The notes beneath the pieces were generated by a model that was given only the letters and a program-made list of their open reading frames with translations, was not told the DNA's origin and made no database searches. DNA of 64,000 nucleotides from Hyphomicrobiales bacterium (GTDB lineage: Bacteria > Pseudomonadota > Alphaproteobacteria > Rhodospirillales > JACKKN01). How positions within the stretch are numbered: the stretch's first letter is position 1; each line of letters starts with the position of its first letter. The position numbers were made by a program, and so were the translations under genes. Positions 38,069 through 46,523 of the stretch are shown here, one piece after another. The DNA is taken from contig JACKKN010000012.1 of NCBI GenBank assembly GCA_024236415.1, positions 96,934 to 160,933 on the forward strand. Reading direction: 5' to 3'.

Positions 38069-38098
38069 CATTTTTCAATTGGTTACAGGGCAATATTG

Positions 38099-39208
38099 AT
38101 GCCGTCTGACAACATGAAACCGGCCACCATTCACCTCATCGCCGCGGCCCGGCCCAACTTCATGAAGGTGGCGCCCCTGTACCACGCCCTGGCCGCCGAG
38201 GACTGGGCCGAGCCGCTGATCGTGCACACCGGGCAGCACTACGACGCCAACATGTCGGACGCCTTCTTCGCCGACCTGGGCATGCCCAAGCCGCACCTGC
38301 ACCTGGGGGTGGGCAGCGGCAGCCACGCCGAGCAGACGGCCAAGGTCATGGTCGCCTACGAGAAGATCCTGATGGAATCTCCGCCGGCCTGGACCGTGGT
38401 GGTGGGCGACGTGAACTCGACCATGGCCTGCACCCTGGCGGCCAAGAAGCTGAACCTGAACGTGGCCCACCTGGAAGCCGGCCTGCGCAGCCGCGACCGC
38501 ACCATGCCCGAGGAGATCAACCGCCTGGTCACCGACGTCATCGCCGACCTGCTGTGGACCCCCTCGCCCGACGCCGACGCCAACCTGCGCGCCGAGGGCG
38601 TGCCCGAGGCCCACATCGTCCGCGTGGGCAACATCATGATCGATTCCTACGAGCTGATGCGCCCGCGCATCGAGACCGCGCGCACCTACGAGACCTTCGG
38701 CCTGACCCCCGGCACCTACGGCGTCATGACCCTGCACCGGCCCAGCAACGTGGACCATGCCGACGTCCTGACCATGCTGGTGGACCGCCTGATCGCGGCC
38801 GCGGCGCGGGTGCCGCTGGTGTTCGCCGTGCACCCGCGCACGCGCAAGAGCCTCGAAAAATTCGGCCTGATGGACCGCTTCGCCGCCGCCCCGGGCATCC
38901 ACCTGACCGAGCCCCTGGGCTACATCCAGTTCATGGGCCTGGTGCGCCAGGCGAAGATGGTGATCACCGATTCCGGCGGCATCCAGGAGGAGACCACCTA
39001 CCTGGGCATCCCCTGCCTGACCCTGCGCACCACCACCGAGCGCCCCATCACCATCGACCAGGGCACCAACGAACTGGTGCCGCCGGCCGACGTGGGCGCC
39101 GCCATCGGCCGCGTGCTGGCCGGCGACTGGCCCACCGGCCGCAAGCCCGACCTGTGGGACGGCCACACCGCGTCCCGCATCGTCGCCGACCTGAAGGGGC
39201 GGGTGTAG
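38099..39208 (+). CDS. wecB: UDP-N-acetylglucosamine 2-epimerase (non-hydrolysing)
   Basis: Interconverts UDP-GlcNAc and UDP-ManNAc to supply amino sugars to polysaccharides. The 369-residue product shows AARPNFMKVAPLYHAL, VHTGQHYDANMSDAFF, VVVGDVNSTMA, HLEAGLRSRDRTMPEEINR and the late TDSGGIQEETTYLGIPCLTLRTTTERPIT, all classic family blocks. The ATG at 38099 is preferred (AGGG nearby); TTG 38096 and ATG 38114 are in frame. It closes the DegT-FemAB-GT2-AsnB cassette, 30 bases after the amidotransferase gene. Confidence 0.95.
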   Translation: MPSDNMKPATIHLIAAARPNFMKVAPLYHALAAEDWAEPLIVHTGQHYDANMSDAFFADLGMPKPHLHLGVGSGSHAEQTAKVMVAYEKILMESPPAWTVVVGDVNSTMACTLAAKKLNLNVAHLEAGLRSRDRTMPEEINRLVTDVIADLLWTPSPDADANLRAEGVPEAHIVRVGNIMIDSYELMRPRIETARTYETFGLTPGTYGVMTLHRPSNVDHADVLTMLVDRLIAAAARVPLVFAVHPRTRKSLEKFGLMDRFAAAPGIHLTEPLGYIQFMGLVRQAKMVITDSGGIQEETTYLGIPCLTLRTTTERPITIDQGTNELVPPADVGAAIGRVLAGDWPTGRKPDLWDGHTASRIVADLKGRV

Positions 39209-39347
39209 GCGCCCGCTCCCGGTTCCCCGCGCCGGACGCCCCGTTTTGCCCGCCCCAGTTGCGACGCAGCATGATCCGTGGGACAATGGGGGCTCACGCG
39301 CCGCGAGGGGGACATCCACCGGAACGACCAGGGGGTGGGTTCGGGAC

Positions 39348-39938
39348 ATGAACGCGCAGGCGGGCGGCAAGCGGGCCGTCCTTACCATCAAGAAATACGC
39401 CAACCGCCGGCTGTACAACACCGAGACCGGGGACTACCTGACCCTGTCCGACCTGGCCGCCATGGTGGCCGAGGGCGGCGAGTTCCTGGTCGTCGACGCG
39501 CGCAGCGGCGAGGACATCACCCACGCCATCCTGACCAACGTCATCGTCGAGAAGGAATCCCACGGCGAGCCGCTGCTGCCGGTCGGCTTCCTGCGGCCCA
39601 TGATCAGCCTGTACGGCGACATGCTGCAGTCCCTGGTGCCCCGCTACCTGGAGCAGGTCATGCAGGTCTTCGCCATGAACCAGGAAAACCTGCGCCTCTA
39701 TCTGGAACGGGCGTCCGGGGGGCTGATGCCCTTCGCCGACCCCATGCAGATGGGCAAGCGCAACGAGGCCTTGCTGGAATGGACCTGGGACATGCTGACC
39801 CAGTTCCAGCCGGCGACGGCGGAAAGTCCGGCCCCGGACCGCAACCGCGATTCCGAGATCGCCGCCCTGGAGGCCGAAGTCAAGGCGGCGGAGCGCCGCC
39901 TGGCCCGGCTCAAGGCCAAGAAGCCCGGGCGCGGCTAG
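39348..39938 (+). CDS. phaR: polyhydroxyalkanoate synthesis repressor PhaR
   Basis: A DNA- and PHB-granule-binding repressor controlling phasin and PHA genes. The 196-residue product has the N-terminal PHB accumulation regulator domain (LTIKKYANRRLYNTETGDYLTLSDLA), then the second domain around ITNVIVEKE..LPVGFLRPMISLYGDMLQSLVP, and a coiled-coil-like charged C terminus. The start at ATG 39348 fits the family; longer frames are unsupported. phaC is not in the window. It indicates an organism that stores polyhydroxyalkanoate. Confidence 0.95.
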   Translation: MNAQAGGKRAVLTIKKYANRRLYNTETGDYLTLSDLAAMVAEGGEFLVVDARSGEDITHAILTNVIVEKESHGEPLLPVGFLRPMISLYGDMLQSLVPRYLEQVMQVFAMNQENLRLYLERASGGLMPFADPMQMGKRNEALLEWTWDMLTQFQPATAESPAPDRNRDSEIAALEAEVKAAERRLARLKAKKPGRG

Positions 39939-40004
39939 CCCTGCCCGCGCCGATCCGCGGTCGCCGGCGGCGTGCGGAAAGGCTGGTGCCGACGCCCGTA
40001 AGGT

Positions 40005-40022
40005 TGTAACAAAACTGTCAAA
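40005..40022 (+). promoter_or_regulatory. Pho box-like element upstream of kinase-phosphatase gene
   Basis: TGTAACA-AAAC-TGTCAAA: two 7-base half-sites separated by a 4-base A-rich spacer, the 11-base periodicity of PhoB boxes. It is 87 bases before the ATG at 40110. The neighbouring pit operon has a similar element at 44383, supporting phosphate control. Confidence 0.6.
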
Positions 40023-40062
40023 ACAAGTACCGGCCGCGGTGGCCGGACGCGGGATGGCAATC

Positions 40063-40113
40063 ATGTTCAAGTTCCAGGGACGGCCGGCGGGGCGGCGCCG
40101 AGGCATTCCATGA
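40063..40113 (+). CDS. 16-codon leader ORF coupled to the kinase-phosphatase gene
   Basis: ATG at 40063 opens a short frame (MFKFQGRPAGRRRGIP) whose TGA overlaps the ATG of the following gene as ATGA. Its own ribosome site (GGGATGG) is weak. It resembles the arrangement before the asparagine synthase gene. It may only be chance. Confidence 0.25.
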   Translation: MFKFQGRPAGRRRGIP

Positions 40114-42197
40114 AGCTGATTCCCTTCGACGAGACCCAGAACATCCGCGGCGTCGCCTTCCCGCGACAGCCCACGTTCCGGCAATTCATCATCACCGGCC
40201 CGCCGGGGGCCGGCAAGTCGACCCTGATCTCGCGTATCCGCGGCTGGCCCCAGGAGGGCTACATCGACCTGACCCAGCCCGGCTGGTGGAAGGCGCGGCA
40301 GTTGACCTTCCGCCCGCGCGAGGTCCACCTGGGGTTCCCCGTCAAGGGCGTGGACCAGGCCCAGACCGTGTTCGACGACGCCTGGAACGAGGGCGGCGGC
40401 CTGCTGGAGCTGGACCCCAAGCGCATCCGCATCCCGCCCGAACCGCAGTGGTTCTGGAGCCCGCGCTGGCGCGAACTGTACGTGTTCGAGTTCCTGCTGC
40501 CGCCGCCCGAGGTGCTGTTCGAGCGCCGCCGCCTGCGCGCCCGGCACAAGACCCACGCCGTCGACGAGTTCCTGGCCCCCGACGTGGTGGCCAACCAGGT
40601 GGACATCTTCCTGGCCACGGCCGAGCACCTGCACAACGCCGGACTGCGTGTCTACGTGCGCCGCGACATGGACGACCTGCCGCTGCACTTCATCGACGAC
40701 AGCGCCGGCGCCGACCCGGCCGAGGACCCGTGGTCGCGGCTCCGGGTCGGATGGTTCCGCCGCCTGCGCCAGGCCCTGCGCCACCAGGAGGAAATCCCGC
40801 GGGTGGAGCTGGACAGCCAGCCGCGCCGGCTGCGCCGGGCCGTGCGCCTGCCGCGCGGCCAGGGGCCCCTGGTCCTGGACCTGAACGACACCGTCTATAC
40901 CCTGGTGCCCGACCGGCGCCTGGGCACCGATGCCAAGGCGCCCTGCGACTGGCTGCTGTACGCCGGCGCCTGGGGACCGGACGAGGCCGTGGTGCTGCGC
41001 CCGTTCGTGCGCCTGGCGGTGGGCGAGAGCCTGACCGTGGGCCGCGCCAGCGAAACGGCGGCCCTGACCCCGGCGCCGGCCGAAGGCCTGGCGGCGCGCC
41101 ACCTGCGCGTCCGCAACCGGCGCCGCGGCATCGTGCTGGAGCCCCAGGACCCCGACGCCCGCAGCCAGGTGTTCCAGGTGCCGGCGGCGGGGCGCGAGGC
41201 CATGGCCGAGCAGGGCCAACGCACCCTGCGCGACCTGCGCGCCCTGTTCGGCGCCCCGGTGGACCACCTGCCGCCCGCGGCGGCCGAGGACCTGGTGGCG
41301 CGCACCCTGGCGGTGCTGGCCGACGAGCCCTACCGCATGCCCACCGCCGAGGGCGCCCCGGGCACCATCCTGGACCTGCCCGACGGCCCGGTCCCGGTGC
41401 TGGTGGGCGACCTGCACGGCCAGGTGGACAACCTGCTGACCCTGCTGGCCCAGGACTCCCTGCTGGCGGCCCTGGACCAGGAGCGCGCCTGCCTGGTGGC
41501 CCTGGGCGACGCCCTGCACCTGGAGGAGGACGACTACCTGGAGGACATGGAAAGCTCGGTCGTCATGCTCGACCTGCTGATGACCCTCAAGGTCCGCTTC
41601 CCGCGCTCGTTCTTCTACCTGCGCGGCAACCACGACAGCTTCAGCAGCGACGTGGGCAAGGGCGGCGTGCCCCAGGCGACCCTGTTCCGCAAGCACCTGC
41701 GCGACCTGCGCGGCAAGCCCTACACCAAGCAGGTGGCCGCGTTCTTCGACGCCCTGCCCTTCATCGTCCGCAACGGCGGGTACATCGCCTGCCACGCCGG
41801 GCCGGTGGGGTCCGAAGTGCCGATGGCCATGCTCAACACCGTGCACGACTATCCGGGGCTGATGGGGGAGCTGATCTCGACCCGCCTGCGCGGCCCCAGC
41901 CGGCCGGCCGGGTACCGCAAGCGCGACGTGCGCGCCTTCCGCCGGTCCCTGGGGGTGGAGCGCCACACCCCCTTCATCGTCGGGCACACGCCGCTGACCC
42001 AGGGGGTGGGGGCCTGGACCCACGTGCGCGGCATCCTGCACCACCACATCGTCCACGCCAGCGACCCGCGCCGGTTCGGCGTGGTGACCCGCGTGGGGAC
42101 CGAGATGGTGGTGCTGGAATACCGCACGGCGCCGATGACGGCCCTGCTGGCCGAGGCCGAGGCCCCGGCCGGCAGTTCCGCGACGCCCGCTAGCTGA
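40110..42197 (+). CDS. P-loop kinase / possible FHA / metallophosphatase fusion
   Basis: A 695-residue protein with three parts. Residues 1-200 hold a P-loop NTPase/kinase-like domain (GPPGAGKST at 30-38). Residues about 300-360 resemble an FHA fold (LTVGR..., AARHLRV, IVLEP) but this is tentative. Residues 425-680 are a calcineurin-like phosphatase domain: GDLHGQ at 433-438, GD at 466-467, RGNHD at 505-509, CHAGP near 562 and GHT at 625-627 give a full metal site, though GDALHLE replaces the PPP GDxVDRG. It may phosphorylate and dephosphorylate a target. It converges on pit with an 8-base overlap and has a Pho box upstream. Confidence 0.8.
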   Translation: MKLIPFDETQNIRGVAFPRQPTFRQFIITGPPGAGKSTLISRIRGWPQEGYIDLTQPGWWKARQLTFRPREVHLGFPVKGVDQAQTVFDDAWNEGGGLLELDPKRIRIPPEPQWFWSPRWRELYVFEFLLPPPEVLFERRRLRARHKTHAVDEFLAPDVVANQVDIFLATAEHLHNAGLRVYVRRDMDDLPLHFIDDSAGADPAEDPWSRLRVGWFRRLRQALRHQEEIPRVELDSQPRRLRRAVRLPRGQGPLVLDLNDTVYTLVPDRRLGTDAKAPCDWLLYAGAWGPDEAVVLRPFVRLAVGESLTVGRASETAALTPAPAEGLAARHLRVRNRRRGIVLEPQDPDARSQVFQVPAAGREAMAEQGQRTLRDLRALFGAPVDHLPPAAAEDLVARTLAVLADEPYRMPTAEGAPGTILDLPDGPVPVLVGDLHGQVDNLLTLLAQDSLLAALDQERACLVALGDALHLEEDDYLEDMESSVVMLDLLMTLKVRFPRSFFYLRGNHDSFSSDVGKGGVPQATLFRKHLRDLRGKPYTKQVAAFFDALPFIVRNGGYIACHAGPVGSEVPMAMLNTVHDYPGLMGELISTRLRGPSRPAGYRKRDVRAFRRSLGVERHTPFIVGHTPLTQGVGAWTHVRGILHHHIVHASDPRRFGVVTRVGTEMVVLEYRTAPMTALLAEAEAPAGSSATPAS

Positions 42198-43455
42198 AGA
42201 TCCCCTTCAGGGTGAAGAAGATCACCGCCGCCAGCACCCCGCCCACGGGCAGGGTGATGACCCAGGACATGACGATGCCGCCGATCACGCGCAGGTCGAT
42301 GGCGCCGATGCCGCGCGCCAGGCCGACGCCGATGACGCCGCCGACGGCGATGTGGGTGGTCGACACCGGCAGGCCCAGGCGCGACGCCAGGACCACGGTG
42401 ATGGCCGCCGCCATGGTGGCGCAGAAGCCGCGCGACGGGGTCAGCTCGGTGATCTTGTGGCCGATGGTCTGCATCACGCGGAAGCCATAGGTGGCCAGGC
42501 CGACGACGATGCCGAACCCGCCCAGCAGCAGGATCCACAGCGGCATGCCCGACTTCTGGGCCACCTCGCCGCCCGACTGGACCAGGCCGTAGACGGCGGC
42601 CAGGGGGCCGACGCCGTTGGCCACGTCGTTGGCGCCGTGGGCGAAGGCCATGCCGCAGGCGGTGAACAGCATCATGGGCGTGAACACCTTCTCGACGCTG
42701 GCGAAGTGGAAATCCTTGTCGGCGGCGTCGTCCACCTGCACCCGGTTGATCAGCATCCAGCCGATGCCGGCGACGACGACCCCGAACAGCACCGCGACGA
42801 CGAAGCTCATGGGCACGCTGAGGTCGATCTTCAGGTGCTTCAGGCCCTTGAACAGGGTCACCAGGGCGATGATGAAGCCGACCAGGAAGACATAGACCGG
42901 GCCCCACCGCTTGGCGTTGCGGAACGGGTTGTCGGTGTTCAGGATCAAGGTCCGGATGCTGATCATCAGCGCCGCGGCGATGACCCCGCCCAGCAGCGGC
43001 GAGACCACCCAGCTGGCGACGATGGTGCCGATCTTGTCCCACTTCACGGCCTCCATGCCGATGCCGGCGATGGCGAAGCCGACGATGGCGCCGACGATGG
43101 AGTGGGTGGTCGACACCGGCCAGCCGCGCTGCGACGCCACCATCAGCCAGATGGCCGCTGCCAGCAGCGCCGCCAGCATGCCGAACACCAGGATCTCTGG
43201 GTTGGCGGCGATCGGGCCCGGATCGATGATGCCCTTGCGGATGGTGGCGGTCACGTGGCCGCCGGCCAGGGCGGCGCCGCCGAACTCGAAGATGGCGGCG
43301 ATGATGATGGCGGTCTTGACGGTGATGGCGCCGGACCCCACCGAGGTCCCCATGACGTTGGCGACGTCGTTGGCGCCGATGCCCCACGTCATGTACAGGC
43401 CGAAGATGATGGCGATCACGATGAAGGCCGTGCCGTAGTTCGAAATGATTTCCAT
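42190..43455 (-). CDS. pit: inorganic phosphate transporter, PiT family
   Basis: A 421-residue polytopic protein that imports phosphate with a cation. Both PiT signature repeats are present: GIGANDVANVMGTSVGSGAITVK near the N terminus and AHGANDVANGVGPLAA in the second half, each followed by a Ser-Thr-Thr-His block (VSTTHSIVGAIVG, VSTTHIAVGGVIG). The start at 43455 with GGGGAA upstream is favoured. It lies 35 bases after the DUF47 gene, the orfA-pit arrangement known from rhizobia. Its 3' end overlaps the convergent kinase-phosphatase gene by eight bases. Confidence 0.96.
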   Translation of the reverse strand: MEIISNYGTAFIVIAIIFGLYMTWGIGANDVANVMGTSVGSGAITVKTAIIIAAIFEFGGAALAGGHVTATIRKGIIDPGPIAANPEILVFGMLAALLAAAIWLMVASQRGWPVSTTHSIVGAIVGFAIAGIGMEAVKWDKIGTIVASWVVSPLLGGVIAAALMISIRTLILNTDNPFRNAKRWGPVYVFLVGFIIALVTLFKGLKHLKIDLSVPMSFVVAVLFGVVVAGIGWMLINRVQVDDAADKDFHFASVEKVFTPMMLFTACGMAFAHGANDVANGVGPLAAVYGLVQSGGEVAQKSGMPLWILLLGGFGIVVGLATYGFRVMQTIGHKITELTPSRGFCATMAAAITVVLASRLGLPVSTTHIAVGGVIGVGLARGIGAIDLRVIGGIVMSWVITLPVGGVLAAVIFFTLKGIFS

Positions 43456-43490
43456 TTCCCCAATTCCCCTGATTATTTCCGGCCGCGCCG

Positions 43491-44168
43491 TCAGCGCGCC
43501 AACAACAGCCCGACCCGGTTGCCGATCTTCTCGGCACCGTCGGCCAGGCCGGCGATCTGCTCGATGAGCTTGAACCACAGGATCACCGAGACCGGCGGCA
43601 TCTCGGCCTCCAGGCCGAACAGCGTCTGCGACAGGTTCTTGGCGATGCGGTCGGTGTCGCTTTCGATGCGGTTCAGCTCGTCCGACATCTCCAGCACCAG
43701 GTCGACCTGGGGCCCGCGGAAGCCGGTCTCGACCAGTTCGTCGAGGGTGTTGATGATGGCGGCGGCGTGCTCGCAGGCGTCAGCGCAGCGGGCGGCCAGG
43801 GCCAGCAGTTCCACCTTCATGGCTTCCGGCACGTCCATGCGCCGGATGGTCAGCAGACCGACGATGTCCTGCGCGGCGTCGGCGATGCTGTCCTGGATGT
43901 CCAGGATCTCCAGCAGGTCGCGCCGGTCCACCGGCATCATCAGGCTCTTGGGCAGGTGCGAACGGATCTCGTTCTTGATCGTGTCCGCCTTGTGCTCGTT
44001 CTTGACGATCTTGTCAGCCGCCTCGTCAAAACGGGCGTCGTCGCCCTCGCTGCGGGCCTCCAGCAGCTTGACCACGGTGCGCGCCGTCTTGGCGGCCACG
44101 TCCATGTGCTGCTGCATGGGCTTGAACGGCGATTTGCCGAACAGACTGACAAATGGGTTTTTTGCCAT
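43491..44168 (-). CDS. DUF47 (PhoU-like) protein, TIGR00153 family
   Basis: A 225-residue all-helical PhoU-like protein that normally accompanies and regulates PiT phosphate transporters. It starts MAKNPFVSLFGKSPFKPMQQHM and has the four-helix bundle with E..x..D metal-binding-type motifs (AADKIVKNEHKADTIKNEI, EMSDELNRIESDTDRI). The ATG at 44168 is preceded by GAGGAGAT. It forms an operon with pit. Two tandem 11-base repeats (44377-44398) lie about 210 bases upstream and may be the PhoB-type control site. Confidence 0.93.
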   Translation of the reverse strand: MAKNPFVSLFGKSPFKPMQQHMDVAAKTARTVVKLLEARSEGDDARFDEAADKIVKNEHKADTIKNEIRSHLPKSLMMPVDRRDLLEILDIQDSIADAAQDIVGLLTIRRMDVPEAMKVELLALAARCADACEHAAAIINTLDELVETGFRGPQVDLVLEMSDELNRIESDTDRIAKNLSQTLFGLEAEMPPVSVILWFKLIEQIAGLADGAEKIGNRVGLLLAR

Positions 44169-44382
44169 GGTGCATCGATCTCCTCGAGCTGAATGCCGGC
44201 GGGTTTCCCGCGCCGCGGGCCAGGCTTGGCCCGCGCCGGAGGACGGTCCGGCAGGAGTTGGGAAGAGTCGGGATGGCACCCGGACAATGGCGCGTCCGGT
44301 CGAGTTCAGACAGTCTCATCGATTGCCAATCCCCCCCTGATTAGCTGCTTGGCGACAGCGTTGAGAGGGAGCTTAACAAAAA

Positions 44383-44400
44383 TGCAATAAAAATGTAACA
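44383..44400. promoter_or_regulatory. Pho box-like tandem element upstream of DUF47-pit
   Basis: TGCAATA-AAAA-TGTAACA on the plus strand: two half-sites with 11-base spacing, part of an 11-base tandem repeat at 44377-44398. It resembles the site at 40005. In Sinorhizobium the orfA-pit operon is repressed by PhoB, which would suit such a site. It is inverted relative to the operon and 215 bases from its start, so the assignment is moderate. The rest of 44169-44485 holds nothing recognised. Confidence 0.45.
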
Positions 44401-44485
44401 CTCAGTTGTGCATCCGTGCGCGGACCCGATTTGGGCCCGGAGTCGCGCACGGGCACGGGGCCGGCAAGGCGCCCCGGAATCGCGG

Positions 44486-45271
44486 TCAGAACAGGCGGAA
44501 GCCGCCGTCGATGACGATGCAGTCGCCGGTGTGGTAGGACGACGCCGCGCTCATCAGGTACACGGCAATGCCGGCGAAATCCTCGGGCCGGCCCCAGCGG
44601 CGGATCGGCAGGCGCGGCATGACGGCGGCGGTGAACTTGTCGTTGCCGAAGTGGTCGCCGGTCATCTCGGTCTCGGTCCAGCCGGGCAGGATGGCGTTGG
44701 CCGTCACCCCCCAGCGGCCGTTGCCCACGGCCAGCCCCTCGATCAGCGAGTTCACCGCCCCCTTGGAGGCGGCGTAGTGCTCGTGGCCCAGGGACCCCAT
44801 CAGCGAGGCGATGCTGGAGGTGGCCACCAGGCGGCCGAAGGGGTCGCCGGCCTTGGCCCGCTCGACCATGTGGCCCAGCGCCACCTGGAAGGTGTGGAAC
44901 ACCCCGTCCAGGTTGATGTCCAGCACCCGGCGCCAGTCCTCGAAGCTGACGTCCAGGAACGAGCGCCGCCACAGCCCCAGCCCGGCGTTGGCGAAGCAGC
45001 CGTCGACCCGGCCGAAGATGTCCAGGGTGTCGGCGAAGCGCGCCTCCACCGCCGCCCGGTCGGTGACGTCGCAGACCATGGCCTCGGCCTTGCCGCCGTG
45101 GCCGCGCAGGGTTGCCAGGGCGGCGGCGTTCTTGTCCGGGTTGGTGCCCCAGATGCAGACCCCGGCGCCGGCCTTGGCCATGGCCTCGGCCATGCCCAGG
45201 CCGATTCCCCCGTTGCCGCCGGTCACCAGCACCACCCGTCCGCTCAGGTCCATCAGATCGCTCGTCGCCAT
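44486..45271 (-). CDS. short-chain dehydrogenase/reductase
   Basis: A 261-residue classical SDR. The cofactor loop is TGGNGGIG near the N terminus, followed by CDVTD, ANAG, ATSSIAS and the active-site YAASK, with the C-terminal HTGDCIVIDGG block. The residue after the second strand (IWGTNPDK) suggests NADP preference. GGGAGGA lies before the ATG at 45271. It is divergent from an enoyl-CoA hydratase, sharing a 405-base region with a promoter and dyad. The substrate is unknown, though a fatty-acyl or ring-alcohol substrate would match the neighbour. Confidence 0.9.
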   Translation of the reverse strand: MATSDLMDLSGRVVLVTGGNGGIGLGMAEAMAKAGAGVCIWGTNPDKNAAALATLRGHGGKAEAMVCDVTDRAAVEARFADTLDIFGRVDGCFANAGLGLWRRSFLDVSFEDWRRVLDINLDGVFHTFQVALGHMVERAKAGDPFGRLVATSSIASLMGSLGHEHYAASKGAVNSLIEGLAVGNGRWGVTANAILPGWTETEMTGDHFGNDKFTAAVMPRLPIRRWGRPEDFAGIAVYLMSAASSYHTGDCIVIDGGFRLF

Positions 45272-45373
45272 GGCCGGTCCTCCCCCATTCTCGCCGTTGC
45301 GTCTCGCCGTTGCATCGGGGCCATGATTCCCCGGCCTTGCCGCCGCCACAACCCCCAAAGACGGCCGGAGACC

Positions 45374-45403
45374 TTGACAGATAATATTAAAATTATCTAA
45401 TAT
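45374..45403 (+). promoter_or_regulatory. sigma-70-type promoter with operator dyad in spacer
   Basis: TTGACA (45374-45379), an 18-base spacer and TAATAT (45398-45403). A perfect inverted repeat AGATAAT-ATTAAA-ATTATCT (45379-45398) fills the spacer, a position where a repressor would block polymerase. It points toward the enoyl-CoA hydratase gene 274 bases on; the remainder of the leader holds nothing recognised. Confidence 0.6.
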
Positions 45404-45676
45404 AAACGTAGAAAAATCTCGCCAGCGGGACCGTTATTGGGTAGACTCCGCTCCGTTCCTGGAACGGGGGCCCGCAACGAAGGCCCCGCGGGAACCGGCC
45501 GGCATCCCTGCCGGTCGTGGCGGTCCGCCCACCGGGTCCACTCCTCCCGATTCGATGGGCCGATCCGGCAGTCGGCGCGACGTGCAGCGCCCCGGAACCG
45601 CCAACAGGGGACTAGGCTTTGCGATGGTTCGTGCAACCCCGTACCGCTCTGGCCACCGGCCGGAGAAGGAGGCACC

Positions 45677-46465
45677 ATGACGACCGTGACAAGCCACCTC
45701 GAGGACGGCATCCGTACCGTAACCCTGAACCGGCCCGAATGCCTGAACGCCATCAACGCCGACCTGCTGACCGACCTGCACCGGGCCCTGGCCGCGGGCA
45801 ACGCCGACCCCGAGACCCGGGTGATGATCCTGACCGGCGCCGGCCGCGCCTTCTGCGCCGGCTATGACCTGAAGGCCTTCGCCGACATCACCAGCAGCCG
45901 CGAGTCCACCAGCAGCTACGTCCACGCCGCCCAGGAAGTCAGCCGCGAGATCGCCCTGAACGAGAAGATGGTGATCGGCGCCATCCACGGCTGGGCCGTG
46001 GGCGCCGGCCTGGAATGGGCCATCAACTGCGACCTGACCATCATGGCCCGCAGCACGCGCTGCTTCATGCCCGAGATCGCGCTGGGCATCGCCGTCACCG
46101 GCGGCGCCACCGCGGTGCTGCCCAAGCTGGTCGGCCTGCAGCGGGCCAAGGAGCTGATCCTGTTCGGCGAACGCTTCGACGGCGGCATCGCCCAGGACCT
46201 GGGCCTGGTCTGGAAGGCGAGCCCGGAAAGCGAGGTCATGTCCCAGGCCCTGCAGACCGCCAAGCGCATCGCCAAGCTGCCGCGCAAGTCCGTGGCCGCG
46301 TTCAAGCGGGTGATCAACCGCTCGTTCCAGCACGACGTCGAGACGGCCATGGACCTGGAGGGCGAGGCCGCGGTCGACTGCCTGCTGACCCCGGAAACCC
46401 AGGCCCGGGTCAAGAAGCTGGCCACCGGCAAGATCCAGGTCCGCGAATTCCGCATGGCCGGCTGA
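45677..46465 (+). CDS. enoyl-CoA hydratase/isomerase family protein
   Basis: A 262-residue crotonase-fold enzyme. The oxyanion-hole segments AGRAFCAGYDLKAFAD and IHGWAVGAGLEWAINCDL are present, and both candidate catalytic glutamates are visible (GAGLEWA and MPEIALGIAVTGG). Length is normal. GAGAAGGAGG precedes the ATG. The specific acyl-CoA is not apparent. It stands alone on the plus strand, divergent from an SDR. The leader is long if transcription starts at the promoter at 45374. Confidence 0.9.
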   Translation: MTTVTSHLEDGIRTVTLNRPECLNAINADLLTDLHRALAAGNADPETRVMILTGAGRAFCAGYDLKAFADITSSRESTSSYVHAAQEVSREIALNEKMVIGAIHGWAVGAGLEWAINCDLTIMARSTRCFMPEIALGIAVTGGATAVLPKLVGLQRAKELILFGERFDGGIAQDLGLVWKASPESEVMSQALQTAKRIAKLPRKSVAAFKRVINRSFQHDVETAMDLEGEAAVDCLLTPETQARVKKLATGKIQVREFRMAG

Positions 46466-46523
46466 CAACCGCCCCGGGGCCGGGCCGCCGGCGGCGAGAC
46501 GGGGCGCCGCCGCGACGGCCGGG

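Noticed and set aside
39294..42056. 920-residue open frame on the minus strand
   Set aside because: Antisense to phaR and the kinase-phosphatase gene; no recognisable domain.
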